Shown: positions 17,835-26,523 of the stretch, piece after piece | How positions within the stretch are numbered: the first letter of the stretch is position 1 | Layout: each line of letters opens with the position of its first letter | Origin: Photobacterium gaetbulicola Gung47 | GTDB taxonomy: Bacteria > Pseudomonadota > Gammaproteobacteria > Enterobacterales > Vibrionaceae | Reading direction: 5' to 3' | Assembly: GCA_000940995.1 (NCBI GenBank) | Contig: CP005973.1 | Span: 992,001-1,056,000 of the forward strand | Length of the DNA stretch: 64,000 nucleotides | Position numbers and translations under genes: made by a program | The notes under the pieces: model-generated | The model's input: only the letters and a program-made list of their open reading frames with translations | Told to the model about the DNA's origin: nothing | Databases searched by the model: none

Positions 17835-18287
17835 CTAGGGGGATTTTTGTAGCTCTAATCTTTCTATATCACTGAAAAAATTGATTATTTTAGCCCTGCT
17901 GACACTATACTCAAAATCAGTTCCATCACAAAAGTCACGATTACTCTGCAACTCAGGTGTTTTAAACTTAATGAACTCACAAGTCGCATGTTGTTCGCAG
18001 GCCAAGTTTCTTTCGGTCTGAAGTTGCTCCCAGTAAGTGACAAAGTGCTTCAATGCGTAATCCAGTTGCTCATAATTATCGTTGCTTAGGGTTGAACGTA
18101 AACCGCCCAACTCCTCTTGCCTGTCAGACATGAACACTTGAAAGGCATCATTCAGCGAGCCAGCATCATTTCGATAGCATTCATCTTTGATAAACTGGGT
18201 CTTCTGCTGGGCAATTTCACTTACATTTGCCTGTGACGAGCAGGCAGACATTACTATCATCGCGGCCAGGCTAGTATACCATTTCAT
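17835..18287 (-). CDS. putative lipoprotein, unknown function
   Basis: The 150-residue protein begins with a lipoprotein signal (AAMIVMSACSSQ; lipobox Met-Ser-Ala-Cys, Cys16). The mature part is helical and charged, with four further cysteines that may pair (DECYRN, LACEQHATCEF, RDFCDG), consistent with a folded periplasmic domain. I do not recognise a family. A clear AGGGG ribosome site precedes the ATG. Monocistronic. Confidence 0.7.
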   Translation of the reverse strand: MKWYTSLAAMIVMSACSSQANVSEIAQQKTQFIKDECYRNDAGSLNDAFQVFMSDRQEELGGLRSTLSNDNYEQLDYALKHFVTYWEQLQTERNLACEQHATCEFIKFKTPELQSNRDFCDGTDFEYSVSRAKIINFFSDIERLELQKSP

Positions 18288-18447
18288 AAATCGCCCCTGT
18301 AATAAGCGCTTATCAGATCAATTCGCCATGAATGCATTGAACACACAGCGTGCATGCCATTGGGTAAGTATGTGCGATCGCATCGGTACTCTGGAATTTT
18401 CTGCGTACAAGTCTTAACACTAAAACACGGTCACAAACTCTCCTTTA

Positions 18448-18476
18448 TTGACAATGTACTCAAGTGTACCGATAAG
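18448..18476 (+). promoter_or_regulatory. candidate sigma-70 promoter of the 2-oxoacid dehydrogenase operon
   Basis: TTGACA and GATAAG are 17 bases apart, a perfect -35 and a fair -10. The spacer contains TGTAC-TCAAG-TGTAC, a direct repeat of a 5-base word that could be a regulator site. It is about 170 bases before the first start codon, in an otherwise empty 357-base gap (18288-18644). Confidence 0.45.
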
Positions 18477-18644
18477 TTTACTCTTCCAAACAATCTGACC
18501 ACCTGCGAATGTTAACATTTTGATTACACTTAGTACTATTGAACGTCGCCTCACCCGTTAACGATACTTTTCTTCATTCTCTCAATGGCACGTTCTCCAA
18601 TTTGCTGTCCGCCTCTTTTGAGGCAGCACCAGAAGGAGCTAAAG

Positions 18645-19733
18645 ATGAATGTTCTGGCTATGCCGATGCATCGATTCATCGATCACCATGGTAAGTTGGT
18701 TAATCCGCTCCCTGAATGGGCTGATTTAATGACCCTGAAAGGTTTCTATTGTGACATGGTATTAACCCGCAGCTACGACAACAAAGCAGTCGCGCTTCAA
18801 CGCACGGGTAAACTGGGAACTTACCCATCTCACCTAGGGTCTGAGGCAATAGGTATTGCCATTGGACGGGCCTTGAAAAAAACTGATGTATTTATCCCCT
18901 ACTATCGTGACCTGCCGGCCATGTGGGCACGCGGTATCGGAATGGAAAAAAACCTCCAATACTGGGGGGGTGACGAACGTGGCAGTGACTTTTCACCCGA
19001 TGGGGAACATTGCCGAGACCTCCCTTTTTGCGTACCTATAGCAACTCAATGCACTCATGCCGTCGGTGTTGCCGCCGCTCTTAAAATTCAAGGCAATCAC
19101 CATGTTGCACTAGTTACCTGTGGTGATGGTGCTACCTCTAAAGGCGACTTCCTTGAATCGTTAAATTGCGCCGGAGCGTGGAACATCCCGCTGGTATTCG
19201 TCATCAACAACAATCAGTGGGCAATTTCAGTTCCTAGATCAATTCAGTGTGGGGCTGAGCTGCTTTCAGACAAAGCCAAAGGAGCCGGTATTGAAGGAAT
19301 AACCGTGGACGGCAATGATGTGGTCGCCATGTTTGATGTTATCGCAAAGTCACTGGAACATGCCCGAAAAGGCAAAGGGGCCACTCTCATTGAAGCGGTT
19401 AGTTATCGCCTTAGTGATCACACTACGGCGGATGATGCGTCTCGATACCGCAGCGAAGATGAACTTCAACAAGCCTGGGAGTTTGAACCTATCAAACGCC
19501 TCAAATCCTTCCTGATTGAACAGGGAGCTTGGTCTGAACAAGATGACATTAATTGGCAAGTTCACTGCAAAGAGGTGATAGAAAAAGTCGTTGATAATTA
19601 TCTCGGCATTACACCGCAGGCACCAGAATCTGCCTTTGACTTTCTCTATGAACAACTGAGCGAGGATCTGCTTAATCAAAGAGATCTCATAATCAATAAA
19701 GCAATGCGCATGCAAGGAGGTGATCATGGCTGA
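18645..19733 (+). CDS. pdhA: 2-oxoacid (pyruvate-type) dehydrogenase E1, alpha subunit
   Basis: The 362-residue protein has the thiamine diphosphate motif GDGATSKGDFLESLNCAGAW...NN typical of E1 alpha chains, and the substrate-side segment YPSHLGSEAIGIAIGRAL. The SHLGSEA and YYRDLPAMWARG wording is closer to Gram-positive-type PdhA than to branched-chain or acetoin E1 alpha, but the exact 2-oxoacid cannot be settled by eye. With the beta subunit it decarboxylates the 2-oxoacid and acylates the E2 lipoyl group. The start at 18645 has AAGGAG 7 bases upstream; an earlier ATG at 18585 would add 20 unrelated residues. The 3' end overlaps the E1 beta start by 8 bases. Confidence 0.88.
   Translation: MNVLAMPMHRFIDHHGKLVNPLPEWADLMTLKGFYCDMVLTRSYDNKAVALQRTGKLGTYPSHLGSEAIGIAIGRALKKTDVFIPYYRDLPAMWARGIGMEKNLQYWGGDERGSDFSPDGEHCRDLPFCVPIATQCTHAVGVAAALKIQGNHHVALVTCGDGATSKGDFLESLNCAGAWNIPLVFVINNNQWAISVPRSIQCGAELLSDKAKGAGIEGITVDGNDVVAMFDVIAKSLEHARKGKGATLIEAVSYRLSDHTTADDASRYRSEDELQQAWEFEPIKRLKSFLIEQGAWSEQDDINWQVHCKEVIEKVVDNYLGITPQAPESAFDFLYEQLSEDLLNQRDLIINKAMRMQGGDHG
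19714..19725 (+). promoter_or_regulatory. unusually complete Shine-Dalgarno sequence for E1 beta
   Basis: AAGGAGGTGATC lies directly before the ATG and is the exact complement of the 3' end of 16S rRNA over 12 bases. It is also coding sequence for the last residues of E1 alpha. It should give very strong reinitiation of E1 beta. Confidence 0.9.
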
Positions 19734-20709
19734 AGTAACCCTCCTAGACGCTATCAACATGGCCTTGCATTACGAGATGGCCCATGACCAAAGTGTTATT
19801 GTGCTAGGTGAAGACGTCGGTGATAACGGTGGTGTTTTCCGCGCAACAGTTGGACTGAAAGAAAAATATGGCTGCAAGCGGGTTATCGACTCTCCATTAG
19901 CTGAAGCCTTAATCGGCGGGGTCACCGTCGGTATGGCGACTCAAGGTTTAAGGCCTGTCGCGGAGTTTCAATTTCAAGGGTTTGTGTTTCCAGCGATAGA
20001 ACACTTGGTATGCCACGCAGCAAGAATGCGTAACCGCACACGAGGACGTTTGACCTGCCCTGCCGTCTTCCGGGCTCCCTTTGGTGGTGGGATCCATGCC
20101 CCGGAACACCATTCAGAAAGTGTCGAAGCACTCTTTGCTCACATCCCTGGAATCAGTGTCGTGATCCCGTCATCACCTCAGCGTGCCTACGGCTTACTAC
20201 TGGCAGCGATTAGAAGCAACGATCCCATTATGTTCTTTGAGCCGAAGCGGATCTACCGTACGGTAAAGTCGACAGTTATCGACAACGGTGAAGCATTGCC
20301 TCTAAATACTTGCTTCACACTCAGAAAGGGCCGCGATCTTACATTGGTCACTTGGGGGGCATGCGTTGTTGAATCCCTGCAGGCTGCCCAGGCATTGTCT
20401 GAGCTAGGTATTGAAGCCGAGGTCATTGACTTGGCCACCATCAAACCAATCGACATGGCATCTATCATTAAGTCACTCGAAAAAACCGGCCGGCTGCTCG
20501 TTGTTCACGAAGCCTGCAAAACATGCGGTGTCGGTGCAGAAATTATTGCTCGCATCTCAGAGCAAGCCATGTGCCTACTGAAGGCCCCTCCGAGACGGGT
20601 AACGGGTACAGACACCATCATGCCATATTACAAAAATGAAGATTATTTCATGATTCAGGAAGATGACATTGTTGATGCGGCAAAATTGCTGGTGGAGGGG
20701 TGGAAATGA
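19726..20709 (+). CDS. pdhB: 2-oxoacid (pyruvate-type) dehydrogenase E1, beta subunit
   Basis: A 327-residue transketolase-like protein beginning MAEVTLLDAINMALHYEMAH. Family features include LGEDVGDNGGVFRAT, the conserved VIDSPLAEALIGGVTVGMA segment (includes the cofactor-binding Glu region), PAVFRAPFGGG and the C-terminal transketolase domain starting VVESLQAAQAL. It forms the alpha2beta2 E1 with the upstream gene. I chose the ATG at 19726 because of the full Shine-Dalgarno match before it. Its stop overlaps the E2 start (ATGA). Confidence 0.92.
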   Translation: MAEVTLLDAINMALHYEMAHDQSVIVLGEDVGDNGGVFRATVGLKEKYGCKRVIDSPLAEALIGGVTVGMATQGLRPVAEFQFQGFVFPAIEHLVCHAARMRNRTRGRLTCPAVFRAPFGGGIHAPEHHSESVEALFAHIPGISVVIPSSPQRAYGLLLAAIRSNDPIMFFEPKRIYRTVKSTVIDNGEALPLNTCFTLRKGRDLTLVTWGACVVESLQAAQALSELGIEAEVIDLATIKPIDMASIIKSLEKTGRLLVVHEACKTCGVGAEIIARISEQAMCLLKAPPRRVTGTDTIMPYYKNEDYFMIQEDDIVDAAKLLVEGWK

Positions 20710-21854
20710 AAGCATTTAACTTGCCTGATTTAGGTGAAGGGCTGGCTGAATCTGAAATCGTTCAGTGGCATGTCAATATCGGTGATTACGTAGAAGTAGA
20801 CCAAATTGTATTGACGGTAGAAACAGCTAAGGCAACCGTTGAGGTCCCTGCCCCATGCAGCGGAAAAATCATTAGCCGCCATGGCGAAGCCGGTGATGTT
20901 ATCGGTATAGGAAGCTTATTGCTGGAAATTGAAGAATCTGCCGCATCCGTCCCCTCAAGACCACAGACTAGCCCGCAGAAAAACGATGCAGCCACCGTTG
21001 TCGGTACCGTTGCCCAAGACAGCCATGATATTAATGTCGATGAGTTCTGGGTTGGAAGCTCGCAACTGGAAAAATCCGAACATCCCCTAAGCGCAATGCC
21101 ATCTGCACGCCTTTTAGCCCAAAAATTGGGCGTTGATTTAAGTACCATAACTGGTAGTGGTCCTGATGGCGTCATTCTCGACAAAGATGTCTACAACGCC
21201 TGTGACAAGCAGTTACCCGGAACAGAAGTGCTAAAAGGAGCTCGCCGGAGCATGGTCGGTGCCATGGCGGAGTCCCACCATAATATTGCCGCAGTAACCA
21301 TAACAGAAGAGGCCAGCCTCGCGGCATGGCAGCCACAGCAAGACATCACCTGCCGCCTAGTACAAGCCATCGTCAACGCCTGCAAAAAAGAGCCGGCTCT
21401 CAATGCTTGGTTCGATGCGGAAACCATGACCCGCTGTCTGCACCACACAGTCAATATTGGTATTGCCGTCGATAGCAAACACGGCCTTTATGTCCCCGTG
21501 CTTCGCAATGCCGATGAATACAATAGCAATGGGATCAGGCTGTGGGTCGACAAAACGGTGGCTGGCATACGTGAACGGAAAATAGGCCGGGAGCAACTGC
21601 AGCATGCAACCATCACGCTGTCCAATTTCGGTGCCATCGCGGGCATCTTCGCCACGCCAGTGGTGACCCCGCCACAAGTTGCGATTATTGGGGCCGGCCG
21701 GGTCATTGAAAAACTGGTACTCGAGCAAGGAGAAGTAAAAGCCGTCAAAGCCCTCCCCCTCTCGATGACATTTGACCATCGCGCATGTACCGGCGGCGAG
21801 GCAGCAAGGTTCATGAAAGCCCTTGTGGATCACCTGCAGCAGCCATCAGCATAA
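20706..21854 (+). CDS. pdhC: dihydrolipoamide acyltransferase E2 of 2-oxoacid dehydrogenase
   Basis: A 382-residue E2: one lipoyl domain (residues 1-80) with lipoylated Lys42 in VETAKATVEV, a peripheral-subunit-binding domain near 135-170 (AMPSARLLAQKLGVDLSTI), and the acyltransferase core to the end. The catalytic motif reads DHRACTGG: the His is present but the usual Asp of DHRxxDG is Thr, as in several proteobacterial E2 chains. It moves the acyl group from E1 to CoA. The ATG at 20706 follows GGAGGGG and overlaps the E1 beta stop; a GTG six bases earlier is also in frame. No lpd (E3) follows, so a shared E3 from elsewhere must reoxidise the lipoyl arm. Confidence 0.92.
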   Translation: MKAFNLPDLGEGLAESEIVQWHVNIGDYVEVDQIVLTVETAKATVEVPAPCSGKIISRHGEAGDVIGIGSLLLEIEESAASVPSRPQTSPQKNDAATVVGTVAQDSHDINVDEFWVGSSQLEKSEHPLSAMPSARLLAQKLGVDLSTITGSGPDGVILDKDVYNACDKQLPGTEVLKGARRSMVGAMAESHHNIAAVTITEEASLAAWQPQQDITCRLVQAIVNACKKEPALNAWFDAETMTRCLHHTVNIGIAVDSKHGLYVPVLRNADEYNSNGIRLWVDKTVAGIRERKIGREQLQHATITLSNFGAIAGIFATPVVTPPQVAIIGAGRVIEKLVLEQGEVKAVKALPLSMTFDHRACTGGEAARFMKALVDHLQQPSA

Positions 21855-21886
21855 ATCTACAGCCCATAGTTCAAAGCTATAGCCAT

Positions 21887-21920
21887 AAAAAATGCCAGTC
21901 ATTTGACTGGCATTCTCTTT
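21887..21920. terminator. rho-independent terminator, E2 / helicase
   Basis: AATGCCAGTCA-TT-TGACTGGCATT, flanked by AAAA on the left and CTCTTT on the right. It lies between the convergent E2 and helicase genes and can act on both strands. Confidence 0.85.
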
Positions 21921-21939
21921 GATATCGCTAAAACCGGGA

Positions 21940-23280
21940 TCAGTCTTCAGAAGAAGGGCTTACAGGCTTTTTCTTTTTCGGGATAAAGACATTATCACCG
22001 ACAGCCATGTTATCGTAGAAGCGTTTGTCCATCTTCTTCTTGGCCTGTGGTTTAGCCTGGGTCTTCTTGTCCTGCTGCTTAGCCGCCGTTGGCTTCTTCT
22101 TGGCAAACTTTTTCTTCGGCGCAGGTTTCAGGCCTTTGAACTTACCTTCCAAACCTTCAATCGTGGTGAAGCTGATAGATTGCTGCAAGAAGGCTTCCAC
22201 ATTCTTGAAGCTCTTCCAGTCTTTAGGGCCCACAAGGGAAATGGCATCCCCTTTGTTACCAGCACGGCCGGTACGCCCGATCCGGTGCACATACTCTTCA
22301 GCATGCTTAGGCATATCGAAGTTAATTACATGCGACACTTTTTCAATGTCCAAACCACGAGAAGCCACGTCTGTTGTCACCAGAATTTTGTGGCAGTCGC
22401 GCTCAAACTGGCTCATGATTGCGTTACGTTGGGTCTGGTTCATATCACCACTCAACGCTACGGCTTTCAATTTACGCTCATTCAACTCTTTGGTCAGGCG
22501 ATCGGTATCAGCGCGGGTAGCCGTAAAGATAATCACCTGATTATAGTTTTCTGTTTCCAGAATCTTATCAAGCAGCGCTTGCTTATGATCGAGGTGATCA
22601 CAAAGTAAGAAGCGCTGAGTGATATCGGTATGCTCTTCTGCCGAATGACCAATTGAAATACGTTTTGGCGCATTGAGCATATCGCTGGCAATACTGACTA
22701 CATCGGTATGGTCTAGCGTTGCTGAGAACATCATGGTTTGTCGACGACGGTGATTTGCCGCTTCATGAATACGGCGCAACTGAGCCTCAAACCCCAGGTC
22801 AAGCATACGGTCGGCTTCATCAAGAATGAGCATTTCCAAGCCATCCAGGTAAGTACTGCGGTGCTCTAGGTGGTCCGCCAGGCGGCCTGGCGTCGCAATC
22901 ACAAACATTGGGTCCTTACGTAGCTCTTTAACCTGATCGTTGAAATTTTCGCCACCAACGATCAGAGCGCCATCATACGGCGTACCCGCATTCAGAGTGC
23001 GTAGTTGCGCAAAAACCTGTTTTGCCAACTCACGGGTTGGTGTCAAGACGACAACACGTGGGTCACGGCGAGTAAAAGGCTTGCTTCGATACATACGCTG
23101 CATAGCTGGTAACAAGAAGGCCAGTGTCTTACCAGAACCTGTTTTGGACGAGGCCAAGACATCCTTGCCTAGAATGCCAACAGGTATTGCTGCTTTTTGA
23201 ATTTCAGTTGGTTTATCGAACGCCAAGTGATTGAGTTTTTTAATTAGGCGCTGGTCTAATCCAAGATCGTTAAATTGCAA
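21940..23280 (-). CDS. DEAD-box ATP-dependent RNA helicase
   Basis: The 446-residue protein has the full motif set: Q motif near FDKPTEIQ, ASSKTGSGKT (I), PTRELA (Ia), TPGR (Ib), LDEADRMLDLG (II), FSATL (III), VTTDVASRGLD (V) and HRIGRTGRAG (VI), then a Lys/Ala/Pro-rich basic tail typical of RNA-binding extensions. It unwinds RNA in ribosome assembly or decay; the sequence is nearest the SrmB/RhlE group but I cannot assign a subgroup. I propose a TTG start at 23280 (MQFNDLGLDQ) because GGAG sits 7 bases upstream and family members begin there; a TTG at 23304 lacks a ribosome site. A consensus CRP site lies 55 bases upstream. Confidence 0.9.
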   Translation of the reverse strand: MQFNDLGLDQRLIKKLNHLAFDKPTEIQKAAIPVGILGKDVLASSKTGSGKTLAFLLPAMQRMYRSKPFTRRDPRVVVLTPTRELAKQVFAQLRTLNAGTPYDGALIVGGENFNDQVKELRKDPMFVIATPGRLADHLEHRSTYLDGLEMLILDEADRMLDLGFEAQLRRIHEAANHRRRQTMMFSATLDHTDVVSIASDMLNAPKRISIGHSAEEHTDITQRFLLCDHLDHKQALLDKILETENYNQVIIFTATRADTDRLTKELNERKLKAVALSGDMNQTQRNAIMSQFERDCHKILVTTDVASRGLDIEKVSHVINFDMPKHAEEYVHRIGRTGRAGNKGDAISLVGPKDWKSFKNVEAFLQQSISFTTIEGLEGKFKGLKPAPKKKFAKKKPTAAKQQDKKTQAKPQAKKKMDKRFYDNMAVGDNVFIPKKKKPVSPSSED

Positions 23281-23334
23281 AATGATGCTCCGGTAATTGC
23301 CCAACTATGAGCAAGAATAATACAGTACAAGCTG

Positions 23335-23350
23335 TGTGACTGTAATCACA
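23335..23350. promoter_or_regulatory. consensus CRP (cAMP receptor protein) site
   Basis: TGTGACTGTAATCACA matches TGTGA-N6-TCACA exactly, inside a 10-bp inverted repeat (AGCTGTGTGA / TCACACAGCT, 23330-23355). It lies between the divergent helicase and DUF2238 genes, 55 bases before the helicase start. Confidence 0.7.
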
Positions 23351-23538
23351 CAGCTCTAAATTTGGTCAGCTGAGCATTATACCACATTTCCATTTGCAGG
23401 CATCTAATTGGTACAGATTTATTGCCTTATCATGCAGATAACGCGCTGGTAGCAAAACCTATAGAGATATTCAGTTAAAGTTACCTTCAATATGCTAATC
23501 TTCACGCACCACATGGATGTATGTAGGACATTGAATTA

Positions 23539-24153
23539 ATGACACAAATTCGCAACCATTCCGTACCGTTTATTGCTTTTCTGATTGTCACTCACATCAT
23601 TATTTGGTCCGGTTTAGACCCTGCCTTTCCTGATGTATGGCTAGCGGAAATTATCCCGGTTGTGCTCATTTTAGCGCCTTTACTGATCACCTACCGTTTT
23701 TTCCAGTTTTCTAACACGGCCTATATCCTGATCGCGATTTGGATGTCACTTCACACCATCGGTGCCCATTATACTTTTGCTAATGTGCCATTTGACTGGT
23801 TTAACGATTTTATCGGTTCTCAACGTAACAATTTTGACCGGGTCGCACACTTTTCTATCGGCCTTTATGCTTTCCCTATCGCCGAGTTTCTGGTTCGCAA
23901 AGGTGTTTGCAAACCTATTTGGGCGTCTGTTTTTGCCTTGGCCGCAATCATGGCTATTGCCGCGAGTTATGAAATTATTGAATGGTGGTATGCCGTACTA
24001 GCTGGAGGGAATGCCGGGGTTGAGTTTCTTGGAAGCCAAGGAGATATCTGGGATGCGCAAAAAGATATGCTTGCCGATACATTAGGTGCAATCACCAGTT
24101 TGGTTATTTTCCATATCATCAAACCTTACCAGCTTGAAAACAACGTCAATTAA
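23539..24153 (+). CDS. DUF2238 inner-membrane protein, YjdF-like
   Basis: A 204-residue protein with about six membrane helices. The conserved family block is NFDRVAHFSIGLYAFPIAEF followed by ASYEIIEWWYA and WDAQKDMLADTLGA, the same signatures as E. coli YjdF. Function is unknown. The ribosome site is weak (AGGACA about 10 bases upstream). Monocistronic, with a terminator shared with galE. Confidence 0.85.
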   Translation: MTQIRNHSVPFIAFLIVTHIIIWSGLDPAFPDVWLAEIIPVVLILAPLLITYRFFQFSNTAYILIAIWMSLHTIGAHYTFANVPFDWFNDFIGSQRNNFDRVAHFSIGLYAFPIAEFLVRKGVCKPIWASVFALAAIMAIAASYEIIEWWYAVLAGGNAGVEFLGSQGDIWDAQKDMLADTLGAITSLVIFHIIKPYQLENNVN

Positions 24154-24177
24154 CATGTGCTATGAATAAACTAAAAC

Positions 24178-24201
24178 AAAGCCCGCTCTATAGCGGGCTT
24201 T
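24178..24201. terminator. terminator between DUF2238 gene and galE
   Basis: AAAGCCCGCT-CTAT-AGCGGGCTTT is a 10-bp hairpin with an A-run and T-run at the ends, useful for both convergent genes. Confidence 0.85.
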
Positions 24202-24228
24202 ATGCGTATTATCTACAACTATGATGTT

Positions 24229-25245
24229 TTACAAATCAGGGTAACCACTCGGGTTTGCAGACTGCCAACGCCAAGTATCTGCAGTCATGTCTTCGATAGT
24301 ACGCGTAGCTTCCCAGTGCAACTCGGCTTTAGCTTTAGCCGGATCAGCCCAGCATTCGGCAATATCGCCGGGACGACGAGGTGCAATTTGGTATGCAACC
24401 TCAACGCCCGCAGCTGCAGAAAATGCTTTGACCATTTGCAATACGCTGAAACCATTGCCCGTACCAAGGTTGTAGGTATGCAGGCCTGCTTCCTTGCCCT
24501 TGTGATTAAGCGCCGCCAAATGGCCATCAGCAAGATCAAGCACATGGATGTAATCACGCACACCCGTTCCATCTACTGTCGGGTAGTCATCCCCGAAAAC
24601 GGACAAGAAATCACGACGACCAACAGCAACCTGAGAAATAAACGGCATCAGGTTGTTTGGAATACCCTGTGGATCTTCACCCATTTCACCACTTTGGTGT
24701 GAGCCAACTGGGTTGAAATAACGTAGCAGCGTAATGCTCATTTCAGGATACGCTTTCTGAATATCAGTCAGGCACTCTTCCACCATCAATTTACTGCGAC
24801 CGTATGGGTTGGTCGCACTGGTCGGAAAGTCTTCTGTAATTGGCACACTTGCCGGATCGCCATAAACAGTCGCAGAGGAGCTGAAAATCAAGCTATTTAC
24901 ACCAGCTGCTCGCATCGCTTCCACGAGAACCAAAGTGCCGTGAACATTGTTATCATAGTATTCCAGTGGCTTTTCAACTGACTCACCCACGGCTTTGAGG
25001 CCCGCGAAGTGAATCACCGATTCCACTTCATTATCAGCCAATACCTTGTCAAGGAAAGCACGATCACGGATATCGCCTTGATAAAATGCAGGTGTTACAC
25101 CAGTCAGCTTTTCAATTCTAGCCAACACTGATTTTTTGCTGTTGTAAAGGTTATCAACAATAATCGGCGTCATACCCGCTTCAATCATCTGAACACACGT
25201 ATGGCTGCCAATGTAGCCCATACCGCCGGTGACGAGAACTCGCAT
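24229..25245 (-). CDS. galE: UDP-glucose 4-epimerase
   Basis: A 338-residue extended short-chain dehydrogenase. The NAD-binding motif is VTGGMGYIGSHT, the catalytic region has FSSSATVYG and NPYGRSKLMVE (Tyr-x-x-x-Lys), and the ending RRPGDIAECWADPAKA matches GalE. It interconverts UDP-glucose and UDP-galactose for galactose use and cell-surface sugars. Length equals E. coli GalE (338). AGGGAG precedes the ATG. It is not part of a galETKM operon here: no galT or galK is next to it. Confidence 0.96.
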   Translation of the reverse strand: MRVLVTGGMGYIGSHTCVQMIEAGMTPIIVDNLYNSKKSVLARIEKLTGVTPAFYQGDIRDRAFLDKVLADNEVESVIHFAGLKAVGESVEKPLEYYDNNVHGTLVLVEAMRAAGVNSLIFSSSATVYGDPASVPITEDFPTSATNPYGRSKLMVEECLTDIQKAYPEMSITLLRYFNPVGSHQSGEMGEDPQGIPNNLMPFISQVAVGRRDFLSVFGDDYPTVDGTGVRDYIHVLDLADGHLAALNHKGKEAGLHTYNLGTGNGFSVLQMVKAFSAAAGVEVAYQIAPRRPGDIAECWADPAKAKAELHWEATRTIEDMTADTWRWQSANPSGYPDL

Positions 25246-25438
25246 GCTTTTCTCCCTGTGAATGAGGAATTACTCAAACAATATTAGTTAAACTGGGCAT
25301 AAAGTATCATAACCATATGGAAAATAAAGTAACGATCACATTACCTGTGCAATTTGCAAGCAATAATTCGTTCAGTTCAAACATAAATAAAACAGCGTAT
25401 AATAACGCCGTTCTGTTTCCGGGAAGGGAGATTTTTTC

Positions 25439-26371
25439 ATGCGCTTTCTTATTAACCGCCAACTCACTAGATTCATTGCCATATTCAACACCCTGATTAT
25501 CTTAGGTGGTTGTGAGTTGGTGCAATGGAAAGAACAACACGATCATCACCAGCTTTATGCCCAAGGCTACCAAGAGCACCTTCTCAACCTTGAAGAAGGC
25601 GGCCAGTTAAAGTATTGGATTGGCGGAACAGGTAAACCCTTATTGCTCATCCACGGCTTTGGCGGTAACGCGATTTCTACCTGGAAAGAAGAAATGCTTG
25701 AGCTAAGCAAGCATTATCAAGTGATTGCCCCGGACCTGGCTTGGTTTGGCGACTCTTACAGCATGGGGCCACCAAATCTCACCACCCAAACCGCAACCAT
25801 TTGGCAACTGCTCGATGCACTTGGAATCGATAAAATACATGTTGCTGGTATTTCTTATGGCGGCTTCATCGCCTACAACATGATGATGCAACCCGATAGA
25901 GTTGAAAAAGGGGTGATCATTGCCAGCCCAGGGCCACTCTTTAGTGATGAAGATCTCGAGGGGCTATGTCGTCGAGCCGGAGTGGAAAAGCCTGAGCAGC
26001 TCTTTGTACCAACCAACCGCGATGAAGTCAGACGCCTGTTCGATAATGTATTCTACGAGCCGAAAAAGATGCCAGATTTTGTCGCAGAACAAATATACAG
26101 TAGTTATTTCTCTCCGTACAAAAAAGAAAAGGAGGTTTTAATACAATCACTTGTAGAAGACAGACACCGAATCTCACTTGCTGATACCGCAACCTTTCCA
26201 CCTTCAATGTTAATTTGGGGTGACAGCGATCAAATTTTCCCCCTCAAAAATGGCATCGCACTCAGCCAACACCTGAACTCAGCAATCGTCGTGTTGCCTG
26301 AAACCGCGCACGGAGTTACCAACGAACAGCCAAAAATCGTCACCAAACTATTGAAATTATTCTTAAGTTAG
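25439..26371 (+). CDS. alpha/beta hydrolase with lipoprotein signal
   Basis: The 310-residue protein starts with a hydrophobic segment ending LIILGGCE, a plausible lipobox (Cys about residue 30), so it may be an envelope-anchored hydrolase. The catalytic parts are all present: oxyanion region LLIHGFGGNA, nucleophile elbow GISYGGF, acid WGDSDQIFP and base ETAHGV. Substrate is not predictable; the family includes esterases, lipases and haloperoxidase-like enzymes. GGGAGG precedes the ATG by about 9 bases. Single gene; no operon partner. Confidence 0.8.
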   Translation: MRFLINRQLTRFIAIFNTLIILGGCELVQWKEQHDHHQLYAQGYQEHLLNLEEGGQLKYWIGGTGKPLLLIHGFGGNAISTWKEEMLELSKHYQVIAPDLAWFGDSYSMGPPNLTTQTATIWQLLDALGIDKIHVAGISYGGFIAYNMMMQPDRVEKGVIIASPGPLFSDEDLEGLCRRAGVEKPEQLFVPTNRDEVRRLFDNVFYEPKKMPDFVAEQIYSSYFSPYKKEKEVLIQSLVEDRHRISLADTATFPPSMLIWGDSDQIFPLKNGIALSQHLNSAIVVLPETAHGVTNEQPKIVTKLLKLFLS

Positions 26372-26523
26372 CATTTCAACAAGGAATTATTACAGAACAA
26401 TCAATTACATTTTTTTCGTCAAAAAATTAGACAAGACTCGCACCTTAGATTAAGCTTATCCGGCCATTGCGCATAGTTGCGTATTGGCTGGAGTATTGTT
26501 TTACCTAAGGATAACCTTCTACC

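Noticed and set aside
22025..22540. 171-codon open frame opposite the DEAD-box helicase
   Set aside because: Antisense of the basic tail and motif V-VI region; no independent support.
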